A stretch of DNA of 64,000 nucleotides from Bugula neritina (lineage: Eukaryota > Bryozoa > Gymnolaemata > Cheilostomatida > Bugulidae). The translations under genes were made by a program, and so were the position numbers. This document shows, piece by piece, positions 53,701 to 64,000 of this stretch (within the stretch, counting starts at the first letter, position 1; each line of letters begins with the position of its first letter). The stretch spans positions 29,555,628 to 29,619,627 of the forward strand of contig OZ037767.1 of assembly GCA_964035545.1 (NCBI GenBank), written 5' to 3'. Below the pieces are notes generated by a model that was not told the DNA's origin, did not search any database, and saw only the letters and a program-made list of their open reading frames with translations.

Positions 53701-56700
53701 ACTTTGAAGAAGCTGAAGTCTAAGGCCAAAACTAATAGTATCAATTATGTTAGCTATGAATCTTTCAGCATATTTTCAGCACCGTTGTACCAATCGTTGG
53801 ATTCTGAATAACCATACAGGCTTTGGCAAACTTATGATCCTTATGTTGCTTAGTGTTTGGGTTAGTTTGAGCTTATCAAAATTTAGTAACAATTTTGGCC
53901 ATCCTTTTATTTTACTTCTTTCTTAATTACAAATGCAAGAGCTGGTGGGCATAATTAGTTAAGTTAATAGAAGCTTATCTGCATTAAAATTATCTCAAAA
54001 TGTCAGTGAACCACAATTTAAGCTGAAGTCAGGATTTTATATGGACCACTCATATCGAGATAACAGATATTGATAAGTTTCAGTACAATATAATAAAGTA
54101 CTACCAAGAAAAATATTGCTACTTAAACATGTTTTTATATTTAATTGTGCTGTGCAAAGATAAATAAAAGAATAAACTGGTAGCACTGAAGTTAATAAAA
54201 AAGTTTGCCAACTTTGCCAACTCACCACTAATAGTGGCATTTTGGTACTTAGCTATAAAACAAGAAGCTAGCTTGGCAGCTGCTTAAGGCTAATAACTAC
54301 TTGTAGGCTGCTAAACTGCATTATTAACAATACTTCTACAATGGGGGGGGGGGAGGGAATTCAAATTAATGAATTTAGCACAAATTGCTAGAAGGTGAAG
54401 TGGAAATAAAACGCTAAATCTTTTGAAAATAGATTGTTACAGGAAAACTCGTATCAAATTGATATAGGAATAGAGTAGTTTGGGAAATATCAGTCAATGT
54501 GGTCTCTTAAAAGTTATAGTTGCACAAATTCAATTATCTGTCTACAGCAATAGTCATACTGTCATTGTCATGATTGTGATATAAAATGGCAACGTTAAGC
54601 AAATGATTGAGCTTACCTTTTGCTGCAATGACAACTTCAGTTTCTATAACTCTGAAAGAAAGTGATCATCTTCTATCTCTGAGAGGTAGCTGCAATCTTT
54701 ACCCATGTGATGAAATGATTCAGTGTTTTCCATGTTGTGAGGTTGTTTGGAAGCACAAATTCACTGAATCCCAAAGCACAACCTCTTAGTCTGAGCCTCT
54801 GGTGTTCACTATGCCTGCAGAATATTTCTTCTGTAAATAGCCGTGAATGAAAACTATTTGCTGTTATGTAATAATCTTTGTTTTGCTCTTTCGATGCTTG
54901 GTAAGCCAGTTTCTTGCCTTTGAATTACAATTTAAATATTTCTTTACTATAGCTCTGTTATGCAACATCTTCTTTTGTTCCACCAGGTAGTTTACACAAG
55001 GCTTTTGAAGTGGTTCACCTGATCCACAATTGACTATTCAGTAGCTTGTTTCATTGTTAATTTTAAGCTTCTTGTTTGAAACACGTTTGCTGATAACTGA
55101 GTACATTGGAGTTTAATGGTGCATCTCCCTGATCTCTCTTTTACACACATTTTAAATTAGTTGGCTTTCCTTTCCATGAATGAAATTGACTAGTGAAGCC
55201 TAAACTACCCATGCAAGAGATATGTGCAGTTGAAATTTTTTGTTGATAGATTCAACCTAAGTCTTTGATAAACGGAGTGGGACAATGTTTCATATTGATT
55301 GCTAAACATAAAATAACTATTAATATGATATATTTGCAATAATATTTGAATTTTCCCAAATTTGTGGTGAAAAAAGCATTAAATGCATTATTAATAACAT
55401 TTTTTCAAGAAACAAAAAATATAGAAAATGCAAAATTAATAGGTTTATGCAGAGCAAAGAAATTTATTTGTGTGCCAATTATAAAAAGCAATTGACTCAA
55501 ATTTATTTAAATACACATATATTTCAATAGTATTCAAATAAATTGCACGTAAAATGTATAAATAGCATCTAACTGGGAAGCACCAATTGAAATGACCCAA
55601 ACGTAGGGTTCAACTCCATCCTAGCTTCCTATAAAGGTTTGTGATCATCATTAGTGCGCATGTGAACGAATAATGTTGTTAGGTGAACAACTGCCGATTG
55701 TTCCATAATTCTTATGTAAATAAAATTTTGCTTGAACATGTCATATGTAGTTGTAGCATTGATCTCACTTTTTGCTCTTATCAACTACTGTTTAGCTTCA
55801 TTCAGACCTAGGGATGATGATTACATAATACTTGTGAAAAGTAGCGTTGACTTAACAACTAAGTGGTTTCAGAGCTACTACAAAATATTTTTCAGCTTAC
55901 ACTAATCGGATTAATTTTCAATTTCATTAAAATAAGTGCAGGTCTAACAACTATTAGAGGTGTGGTGCAGGCTATACCAACAATAAAAGGCTCTTTGAAC
56001 AACTTTAGTGCAAGTGCTGCACTAATATTTCTCTCTGTGTAGTAATATATAAGATGTATGTGTGCATTTATTATATATATAATAAATGCACACATACTTA
56101 TATATTATGTGAGGGTGTATGTCTGGGTATTGAGGTATGGAGCACAGGCTGTTGCCCATGTAGCTTGTACCTCCTCTCCACTGATAAATCAGAAGGAACA
56201 GCAGGGCTGTTACAGTTTATCACCAATACTGTCATTGTATAACCAACAATGAACTGCCTTAAGGGCTCCAATTCCAGATTTTTCCTGAGGGATTTACTCC
56301 CCAAACCTTTCTCATGGTTGGGTATTGCCTCCCGGCAACGGAGGTTTGGGATCAGAAGAAGCATTTTTTAACAGCGGGAGCTTACCCCCACTGCCACTCC
56401 TTAGCTATAACTACTCTAGAGATATGTCAATATTACCATTTAGACTTTAGACTATACGGGCTAACAGGTAAAAGTACACATCCATATAAAATAGTGTATA
56501 CCAGTTTTATAAGAATCTAGCTTTTTTTAATTATAGTGACCTAGCTTATTCTACAATAAATATTATACTATAAGCATGTTTGTACCTGTAAAAAGTCCCT
56601 TAAAACGGAGTATACTTGTATTCAACATAAAACTTCAGTATCTTTAACTTACAGCTTTATTTAACCTACAGCTATTTTTAACTTACACCTATGTTGGACT

Positions 56701-56983
56701 TACGGTTATACTTTACTTCCACTTATGTTTAATCTACACTTATGTTTAACTTACAGCTATGGTTTTTCAGCAGCTCGACTATCACTCTAGCAGCACTTGC
56801 AGAGTTTGGCTCTGCTAAATTTCCATTGTTATAGCAACCTCGACAGTATTTAGATGCCGCATTGAAGATTAACTTTTTGTCAACAAACTTATAACACGTC
56901 TTTCCAACTCTGCTAAGCTCCTCACTTAAACAGCTGCTCATGTTCAAAACCACAAAAATTAATAGCAAGTCAAAACTACGCAT
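50740..56983 (-). CDS. Secreted C-type lectin-like plus PAN/Apple protein (234 aa)
   Basis: Exons 56983-56755, 52242-52024 and 50996-50740 join in phase. Residues 1-20 are a signal peptide (SFDLLLIFVVLNMSSC). Residues about 28-150 look like a C-type lectin domain: KTCYKFVDKKLIFNAASKYC and GNLAEPNSASAARVIVELL in exon 1, then AYIGITIRRGSSYWVTDN and NFVCQFPCEK in exon 2. The typical EPN/QPD and WND calcium-sugar ligands are not evident, so sugar binding is uncertain. Residues about 152-234 form a PAN-like domain (LNYCTRRVNYFSILL, ESCAFICSKDKDCVGYIISD, KCNLF). Introns are long (4.5 kb and 1.0 kb). The location directly upstream of the PAN paralogues suggests shared origin of the PAN exon or a cluster of secreted recognition proteins. 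The exon 3 acceptor at GGTTTGGTAG is the only one keeping phase. Confidence 0.78.
52685..52920. repeat. About 29-bp degenerate tandem repeat in a lectin-PAN intron
   Basis: About eight imperfect units built on TATATGTTCAATGATGATCT with variation in each unit. Present in the long first intron of the lectin-PAN gene. Confidence 0.75.
53209..53275 (+). repeat. tRNA-like sequence, possible SINE head
   Basis: GCAGTTGTGGTGTGTAATGATTAGCACACC resembles, in two halves of fewer than 20 bases each, the tRNA D-arm region and the stretch at 36080-36110. A weak B-box-like CAAGTCCGAGGTCCG follows. The similarity of the two sites suggests copies of one tRNA-derived repeat; no body or poly(A) tail could be defined. 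Confidence 0.4.
56056..56097. repeat. 42-bp perfect palindrome
   Basis: GTATGTGTGCATTTATTATA with the next base, then its exact reverse complement with no spacer. It lies in the first intron of the lectin-PAN gene, about 660 bases downstream of exon 1. Confidence 0.9.
56630..56757. repeat. 18-20 bp degenerate tandem repeat running up to a splice donor
   Basis: About seven units of TTTAACTTACAGCTATGT type. On the minus strand the first unit is the splice donor of lectin-PAN exon 1 (AGCT, then GTAAGTT). Later units repeat the GTAAGTTAAA word, giving a row of donor-like sites. Confidence 0.75.
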
Positions 56984-58270
56984 GATTATTCACAGAAATG
57001 CTTTTACAGGATAGTCTAAAAAATTGTTGTGAGGCGGCCAATTAATATCTTCTTATAAACATAGACACTTAGTTCCAACCTAACCGCTAAAAAATAATCA
57101 ATGCTGATTAATTATTTACAAATTACTTTCATACTTTTCTTATTATTGCTGTATAGCATGCGTCAATATTATTAACTAGCTAAAGATTCAATAGCCTATT
57201 AATATTATAACAATATACTTGAAATGCAAAAAGTAAATATATTTACTTCGTATTGTAACATAATATGTTCCAACACATAGTAAATATATATTATTATCAT
57301 TATTAACGTATATGAAAATATCTTTCTTCAATATTTACTACATCAACCATATTAATTTGTTCATTTGCGTAAAGTATATAATTAACTACTTAGCCATAAG
57401 CCAAACTCTTTTGCAATTGAATAGTATATAGCAAATTTTCATATTAAAAAAACAGTTGCTTTTCTTTTCAGAGTTTTACGTAAAACACAAGTCTGATGTT
57501 ATCTACAAAAGTTTTAATGAAGATTTAACGAGTATTTATTAAAGAGAAATAAGCAATTTTTTCACAAGCATAAATAATAATTATTTCTTAATCATTGATG
57601 AAAATTATCAAAACTAACAACAATTGTAGAGGTTATGCAGCTTCCCAATTACTCAACTGCCTGTGGTTTTCGATTTCTTTAAGCTGGTAAAGACTGTTTA
57701 TTTCTGTGTGTTTTTAAGAGAGCAGTCATAATTATTGTAGTAGTTTTAACGGAACTTAGATAAATAATGCATAATCAAGTAAACACTTAGTCTTAATGAA
57801 TCAATTTGATTTAGAGACTTTAAATTACTTGATTTAGGAAATGTTGACGCCGTAGTTGCTCTTCTAAACTAGCAGCCACTATATAATATTTCCAAGATTA
57901 TCAATAGTTCACAAACTCTCAAGTCTCAACATCTAATCACATTATTCTCACAATTCAATTTAAACTTCTAAAACACATCTTAGACAAACAGGAATAATAG
58001 CTTCTGTTGCGCTAATTGCACATTGCCTGCAGGTTTACGGTAATTTACTTTTTTTATTTAATGTACGATAAGGTTGAACTGTTGCATTTTATTATTATTT
58101 TTTTTAATTTTGTGTCAACTTATTTGAAATGTACATAATTTCATAATATAGGCTTTTTGAATTTGAGAGCAAATGCACTATATTTGTAAGTAGGCCTATA
58201 GGTAGCAATTGTGTGAAACCATACTATAAAAAATTTAAAGAGAGTGTAACTTCTAATCTTGGTTATGACG
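56984..58270. other. Divergent intergenic region
   Basis: This lies between the leftward lectin-PAN gene and the rightward gene starting at 58271. AT-rich throughout, with no core promoter element that I can place and no exon or repeat array. Confidence 0.55.
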
Positions 58271-61200
58271 ATGAATGTCTTTGAACTGATAAAACAAAGA
58301 AATCAAAAATGCGCGGTAAGTTTCTTGCTTATTGTTCTCAAAATTATAATTTCTTTAATTTAACACATAAAACACATTAAAATTAACGAAGTGTTCAAAA
58401 ATACAATTTGATTTGTCAACTTTTGGAGTTATCTACATCTTTTACTTTGTCATATTTTATTCTCTAGCTGAATTCTTCAGCTATCATTAGAAGTAACTCC
58501 TAAATAATTTAGATAATATTATTTTGCTTTTTAAACTCATATACCAACAGCTTTATAGATTTATACATGCCCATGACACTGACAATAACAGTATAAAATA
58601 GAAAAATATGATATGGAACCTCAAGCCATCTATAATTAGGCTTGAAAAGGAAATTAAAGAACAAAAATTATTTGGTTTTGTCAAACAAATGAGGTATGAG
58701 AATAGTTAGGTGCTGCAAAAATAATGCTGAAACAAAGGGTTGAAGCAATGTCCACCCAAAAGCAATAATCATAAGCTAAGCACTTGGTCTAAAAGTTTTA
58801 ATAAAAGAAAAATCATTGCTCTATTAAAACTCAATGATTTTTGTTTTATAAGCTCTAATAGCTTCTGAATTAAGCTATTTTACAGCTGGTGACAAAGTAA
58901 ATATACTTGTGTGTTTGTATAAGCAAATAATTGTGAGGAAACAACCGCTATAATAAACCTGATGGTTGTGCAAATAATGTAGCCTTATGTCTTTAATATT
59001 CACCTGCTTCAATGCGTATTGCAGCCATTTATGTTCAATGTTCTAGCTGTGAGACACTATCAACTATCTACTAATAGTCAGGCAAGCTAAGAGCTCTGTA
59101 AGCAAGTGGTTTAATCCTTTAATAGTCTGAATGCCTTTAAAATTAGAACAGTTGTCTATTAAGGATCTAAAACAATAATATTACAGGAAAATATTATTAT
59201 TCACTGGTGAGAAACTTTTTGTTTGTGTCAGTTAATTAATGTTGCTATGTGTTTTGAGTGTAATAAATACAAAGCATTTATATGAAAGTTGTTTTTTTAA
59301 ACCTTGAAAATTTGATAACAATAAAATATTCATCTATTTTATGGGAAAGTTTCACCTAGTGGACAAAAGAAAGAACATGTCAAGAGTGCAGAAAGAAATG
59401 AAAGTCATTGCAAGAAACAACATTGAAAAGCAAAAACTTTGTAACAAAATTGGTGATTTACACATTCAACAGGTATGATAACACCAGAAACTTAATATAT
59501 ACTCTAACCTAATTATGTTTTATTGTATTATGTTGTATTATCGTCTATTTTAAAACTATATATTATATGTGGTTGGTGTACATAATAGACTGTACTACAG
59601 CATAGACTAATATAATATTTAAAATAAATACAATAGCATGCATATTTTACTGGCAGTTTTGGAATGGTTATGCATATAATTGATTGCTTGTAATTATGAA
59701 GCTGTATTTATTCCATCAGAAATTACAGTTGCCTTATAGTATAATATATAGTCTAATTAAGTGGTACTACAGACAACATGGATATGCAGAGCATTTCTGT
59801 TTTTAGCAGCCATGTGCAAAGAATTACTAAGTTTCCATTAGAAAAAAAGAGAAGCATTTAAAAAGGTTTCAATTAATATATTTGAGCTTTAAGTTTAGCT
59901 TTTACCTAGAACATTAAAATCAACTGCACTTAACAAAAAATAATAAATATCAATTTTTTGATGCAAACATTGCTGATTTCTTTCTCTTAAAACATCCAAT
60001 TAAAGTTGGAATTGAATATAATTGGGTTGCCATTGCTTTTCTGTTACTTCATTGAACTTTAATTTGTGTGAATTAATCATATATATGCCATGCTAATCAC
60101 TAGCTACGAGCATGCAGTACCTACCTGAAGTTGATGGTGCAGTCACATGGGTCATGTCACAACCAATCAGGTGTTGCTCTATATTTTTAGAGTTTATACT
60201 TTAGGTTATCACTCAATGCAGGTGGACAGCCTTCTTATCATGCTATACTTATTTAATTTATTTCTTTCCTTTGAAATTTTTTTATACTACTGATTTCTAT
60301 AGCATGCCAAAGCTGAACTCTAAAGTCAATTATTCATAAATTTTAATTTTGTAACGCAATTTTGCCTGGAGATGATTAGCTTTAACTTTTTTATGTTACA
60401 GCTTTTCTTCTTTTTGTAAAGGTGAAAAAACACGAGAAATGTACTCATGACATCATAGCTGTCAACGATGACCTACAAAGATTCCGACAATCAACTGGTC
60501 GAAGCAAGTCTGGAGTTGCCTGTTCACAGAGGGAAGCAATGAATTTGCTTCATCAGAGGTCAGCATAAACTTTTCACGATGATGTATAAATCAAAACTTT
60601 TGCCTTGTAACTTTATGTCACAGTTTAAAGTATGAAGTATGATAACTGTATGGTGGAAGTTCAATGATAAAGATGCCAATCAAATACTTTATGGTAGGGT
60701 GATAAGAAGCAAACAATAAAATAAAATTGATGCAATATTTTTATAACACCTGGTGCTATAAGATAAAGCAATTTGTATTACTGACTTATCTGGTTTTGTA
60801 TTACTTCCATTAAGTAACCCAACAAAGTCGTATATATGCTAATAAATATGCAGCTGATTTATTACCATAGGTATATGTATACAGCTACTAAAAGCAAAGA
60901 CAGAATAAGCTGTTTTGTGTAAATTTTATTCGGTCAAAATATTGAATAAATGCATGTGAAAAGTTTTGCGGTATTGATTTAAACAAGCTCACTTTTTGAG
61001 TTTAACTTTTATATCTAACTTTTGACAAAAATAAACAGAAAAGTTTAAGTAATGACTTCAAAAAGATTTAGCTTAGCATTAACGCAAATTACAATGTCAA
61101 TATTGTTAAACCCAAGGCCAGGTTTCAACCACATAAAATGCAAAATAAGTAGATTTACAAACACAATTGATTATTAAGCAGTTAAGTTGCAAAGAGCACA

Positions 61201-62187
61201 CAACAAGTTGCCAAGAAGTTTCACTTTCATCAAATAAATTGTTAGTTGGTCCACATTGATTCAATATTTGAACTCGATAATTCAAGAGCTGTTATGTGTT
61301 GAATTAGCGAATTATATACTATATTGTATGGATTATTCAGTATATAAACTAAAAACTCAATCCTATAAATATTCAAAATAATATCATCAACACCTGGTTG
61401 TAGTGAAATGCTGAAAGCAAGATGGCAAATTCCACTTCATCCCCCTGATACAAATGAAGGCCTAACCAACGCAGTGCGACACAAAAAGCCACCAGTAAAA
61501 GCCTCTAGTCGAAAAGATGGCCAACCAGATAAAGGGGTAGGGTTGATGTCCCGAGCACCTTTTCAAGACAATCAACCAGAGAAAATCAGACTCCCTCTTC
61601 AATTATTAGCCCCAAGACCAAACATTACCAGGTCTCAGCTCAACTCTACGTCAGCAACAAACCTTAGACAGCGAGAAGCATCTGCTAGTGTGGCAGCAGC
61701 TATACCTGTCTTAGCAAGGTCGCAATCCGTACCATTATGTTCACCATTGCCGTCAAGGAGAGAAAACGAAATCACAAGTCAGATGTCAGTTGAAGCAGGG
61801 GACATAACTCACTTGAGTAACATTCACCGGATGGATGAGTTTGAAAGGAAAACTGTCAGAAAAACTCAACTTATTATCAACCCAGATGGTAGTCAAGCCG
61901 ATTGCAAGGATTCCATTAGATACATCAGACCACAGGAGCGGCATAAGTATGACATTGCTACGTCACGCAGACTAGCCTTCTTGAAGAGGTCAATACCTGC
62001 AGACTCTACGGCTTCGGTTGGTAGAGACTTACTTAATGGTGCATATTCAACGAACTCTAGAAAGTCTGCTCTGCATATATTAGTAGAAATGAACAACAGA
62101 AAGGTGGAGAGGTCTTTGAAAGTGAAGCCTAATCTAACACTGCAAAAGAAGTTATCGGATTTCCTAAAATCTCTTGATGTGCCGTGA
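58271..62187 (+). CDS. Basic protein of unknown family (about 362 aa, 4 exons)
   Basis: Exons 58271-58315, 59350-59472, 60422-60558 and 61404-62187. The last three join in phase with good splice sites. The first exon and the AAAG acceptor at 59349 are weaker; an ATG at 58265 two codons upstream is also possible. Residues 1-105 are basic and partly helical (NMSRVQKEMKVIARNNIEKQ, KKHEKCTHDIIAVNDDLQRF). The large last exon starts EMLKARWQIPLHPPD, runs through a Ser/Pro/Arg/Gln-rich probably disordered part (PLPSRRENEI), and ends in a denser, possibly folded tail (RYIRPQERHKYDIATSRRLA, LNLT-like KPNLTLQKKLSDFLKSLDVP). No signal peptide, membrane segment or enzyme motif. AATAAA at 62380-62385 fits a poly(A) signal. 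I do not recognise the family and assign no function. Confidence 0.72.
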
Positions 62188-63999
62188 TCGACCTTAATAA
62201 TGCCAAAAACTGCCACTAAATGTGGCAGTTTTTGTGTGCCAGAGTTTTTTGTTAATCAACATATCACTATTGCCCAGTAATTTGAGTTGATGTAAAATGC
62301 ATTATACTACCGCATACTACTATTGCTGCAGATATATATTGTATAGTACTGATAATTTTAAATTATTAAAGGCCAATTCAATAAATGTACATGTTGACTG
62401 ATGCTTATGAACCATATGGCAAACAACTCAAGAAAACTGCCTTATCTATGAAAGCTATTACTAAATTTATTTATATTACACAAAAACTTATGGATTGTTT
62501 GGCATTAAGATTGTAAAATTGCAACTAACAAGTGCTAAGCATTAACAGGGCTTCTCAACATGAACATAAATATAAGAACACATGTGCAAGATTGCAAAAG
62601 TACACTTGAAATATTTTCCCTGAAACAGTGAAATGAAATTTATATAATTTAGTTCTAGGTAACTTCTTAATACCAGTTATACAGGTCATATTGGTTTGAA
62701 AACCCAAAGCCTTGATTCGAGATAGAAACTTTTTAAATTTGCTTCTTTCGATAACATGCCTGACCTATAGTTACATTAAGTAAGAAGGTGTCAACAATAG
62801 GCCGACTCAGCAAGAGATAGTGTTTACTGCAAGGAAAGGTGTCAACAACCTGCTATTGTCAGCCAACAACATTATTTATTATACAAATATAGTCCAGTGA
62901 CCAAAAGAAATCACAGTTTTTCTATTTAAGATATGAAGTAAATAAACTCACTACACTATATAATAGTTAAGAGGTAAATTATTACTATTTGTTTAGTAAT
63001 GAAGGAGTGCCTTCAAAATTGAAAAAGACAAAACTTTACAAAAGAAAACAAATTTATTACAAAGAGTGAACAACACAACTAGATTACTTTGAGCTTTCTA
63101 TGAAAAGAGCACCTATAAAACAAAATTATGTGGTACAGAAAATTGCAAATTGAAACTGTGGTTTTAATAGAAAAATAGAACATGGGTTTTTCTACAATAG
63201 TGTTCGAGGGTTACACACAATTACCTAAAAAAATTATGAATTAAAAATTTAAAAGTTTTAGAAAAATTGAAGTTTAAAAATACAAGCGGTGGCTTGTAAA
63301 ATTTAGATTGATAGTTCTGAGAGTTGCCCCCTCTGTGAAAGTCTTTGATGGAGAGACAACTCCTGGTCATCATATAAAATATGGGAACAGTTCATTTTTT
63401 ACGAGGCAAACAAACCAAAGCTACAGCAACTATTGATTTTCTTCAACAAAATAAAATTGCATATAAATTTAGTAATTTAGTAATTTTCTAATGTTCATCA
63501 TCGCACTCTTTCATAAAAGAGTAAATAGGCTTGAGACCCGAGCACGGTCCTTTCATTCACTTCCTTTACGTGAGTGTCGGATATATGGTACCATCTGTGT
63601 ACAGGTTGTGATGCTTTGGTATGATCACTATGATCTCCACTGTACACCTTAGTGCTTTGATCAGTAGACATTAGCTCCTCCTTGCAGACATCATTGCTAA
63701 AACATGCAACAGCATGATTGAGGACAACTCCCACTCACAGCTGACTGAATGCAGTACCTACCTGATGGATATACTAATGATATATGCAAAACAGACAGAA
63801 TATTCAGTGATGACTACAAGAGGCGAGTATAAACCAGTCAGCCAATATTTTCAAAACAGACAGAGTAGAACTGAGCAAGAAATAGCCTAACAGGCTAATA
63901 AGGGTATTCAAACAAAACTCTATAGACTAAATTCCTTGACACAGTAGGGGGCCTTACCACTCAGACATATCACCACCCTGCATCTCTCTCTGTAAACTG
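62188..63999. other. 3'UTR and intergenic DNA to the right edge
   Basis: The first 200 bases are the likely 3'UTR of the preceding gene, with a stem-loop (62204-62234) and AATAAA (62380-62385). The rest is AT-rich. A minus-strand open frame at 63498-63734 begins with GTG right after a stop and has no usable acceptor, so I do not call it. Confidence 0.55.
62204..62234 (+). promoter_or_regulatory. Perfect 13-bp stem, 5-base loop in a 3'UTR
   Basis: CAAAAACTGCCAC, loop TAAAT, GTGGCAGTTTTTG, starting 17 bases after the stop codon at 62187. It would form a stable RNA hairpin. It lacks the histone stem-loop consensus, and no function is assigned. Confidence 0.8.
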
Positions 64000-64000
64000 G

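Noticed and set aside
63498-63734. 78-residue minus-strand open frame near the right edge
   Set aside because: Begins at GTG directly after a stop, has no acceptor in phase and no recognisable motif.

Overview
The window is animal (metazoan) nuclear DNA: AT-rich, intron-rich, loaded with microsatellites and minisatellites, with genes whose exons join at GT-AG borders in consistent phase. F-spondin, PIF1, secreted PAN/Apple and C-type lectin proteins and an insulin/relaxin-type prohormone point to an invertebrate. The sequence alone does not settle the phylum. I see no bacterial operon, CRISPR array, viral gene or intact transposon.

Layout. 79-10702 (-): nine exons of an F-spondin (SPON1-type) gene, from signal peptide through Reeler and Spondin_N domains; the TSP1 part lies beyond the left edge. 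12173-18227 (-): a PIF1 DNA helicase gene, with one short internal exon that cannot be joined cleanly. 19490-25407 (+): a five-exon coiled-coil protein of unknown family, divergent from PIF1. 26924-29159 (+): a five-exon, 178-residue multi-pass membrane protein of unknown family. 29160-34687: gene-poor AT-rich DNA. 34688-36000 (-): a two-exon, 115-residue prohormone with insulin/relaxin architecture but a rearranged cysteine pattern. 36001-40441: gene-poor. 40442-56983 (-): a cluster of secreted PAN/Apple proteins, namely two tandem paralogues of identical exon structure, a PAN remnant, and a C-type lectin plus PAN gene. 58271-62187 (+): a four-exon basic protein of unknown family. After 62188 nothing is convincing.

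Most notable. (1) The insulin/relaxin-like prohormone has six cysteines, dibasic sites and a phase-1 intron in the C-peptide, but its A-chain reads C-x3-CC-x8-C and its B-chain C-x14-C. (2) The two PAN paralogues are strongly diverged except for a roughly 90-bp core of the PAN exon that is almost identical, which looks like gene conversion, and the second copy carries an in-frame stop just before that domain. (3) A 50-bp-period duplication at the end of an F-spondin exon copies the splice donor in frame and could add 13 residues to Spondin_N. Exon models were derived by eye from splice signals, reading phase and family resemblance; no transcript or database search was available.
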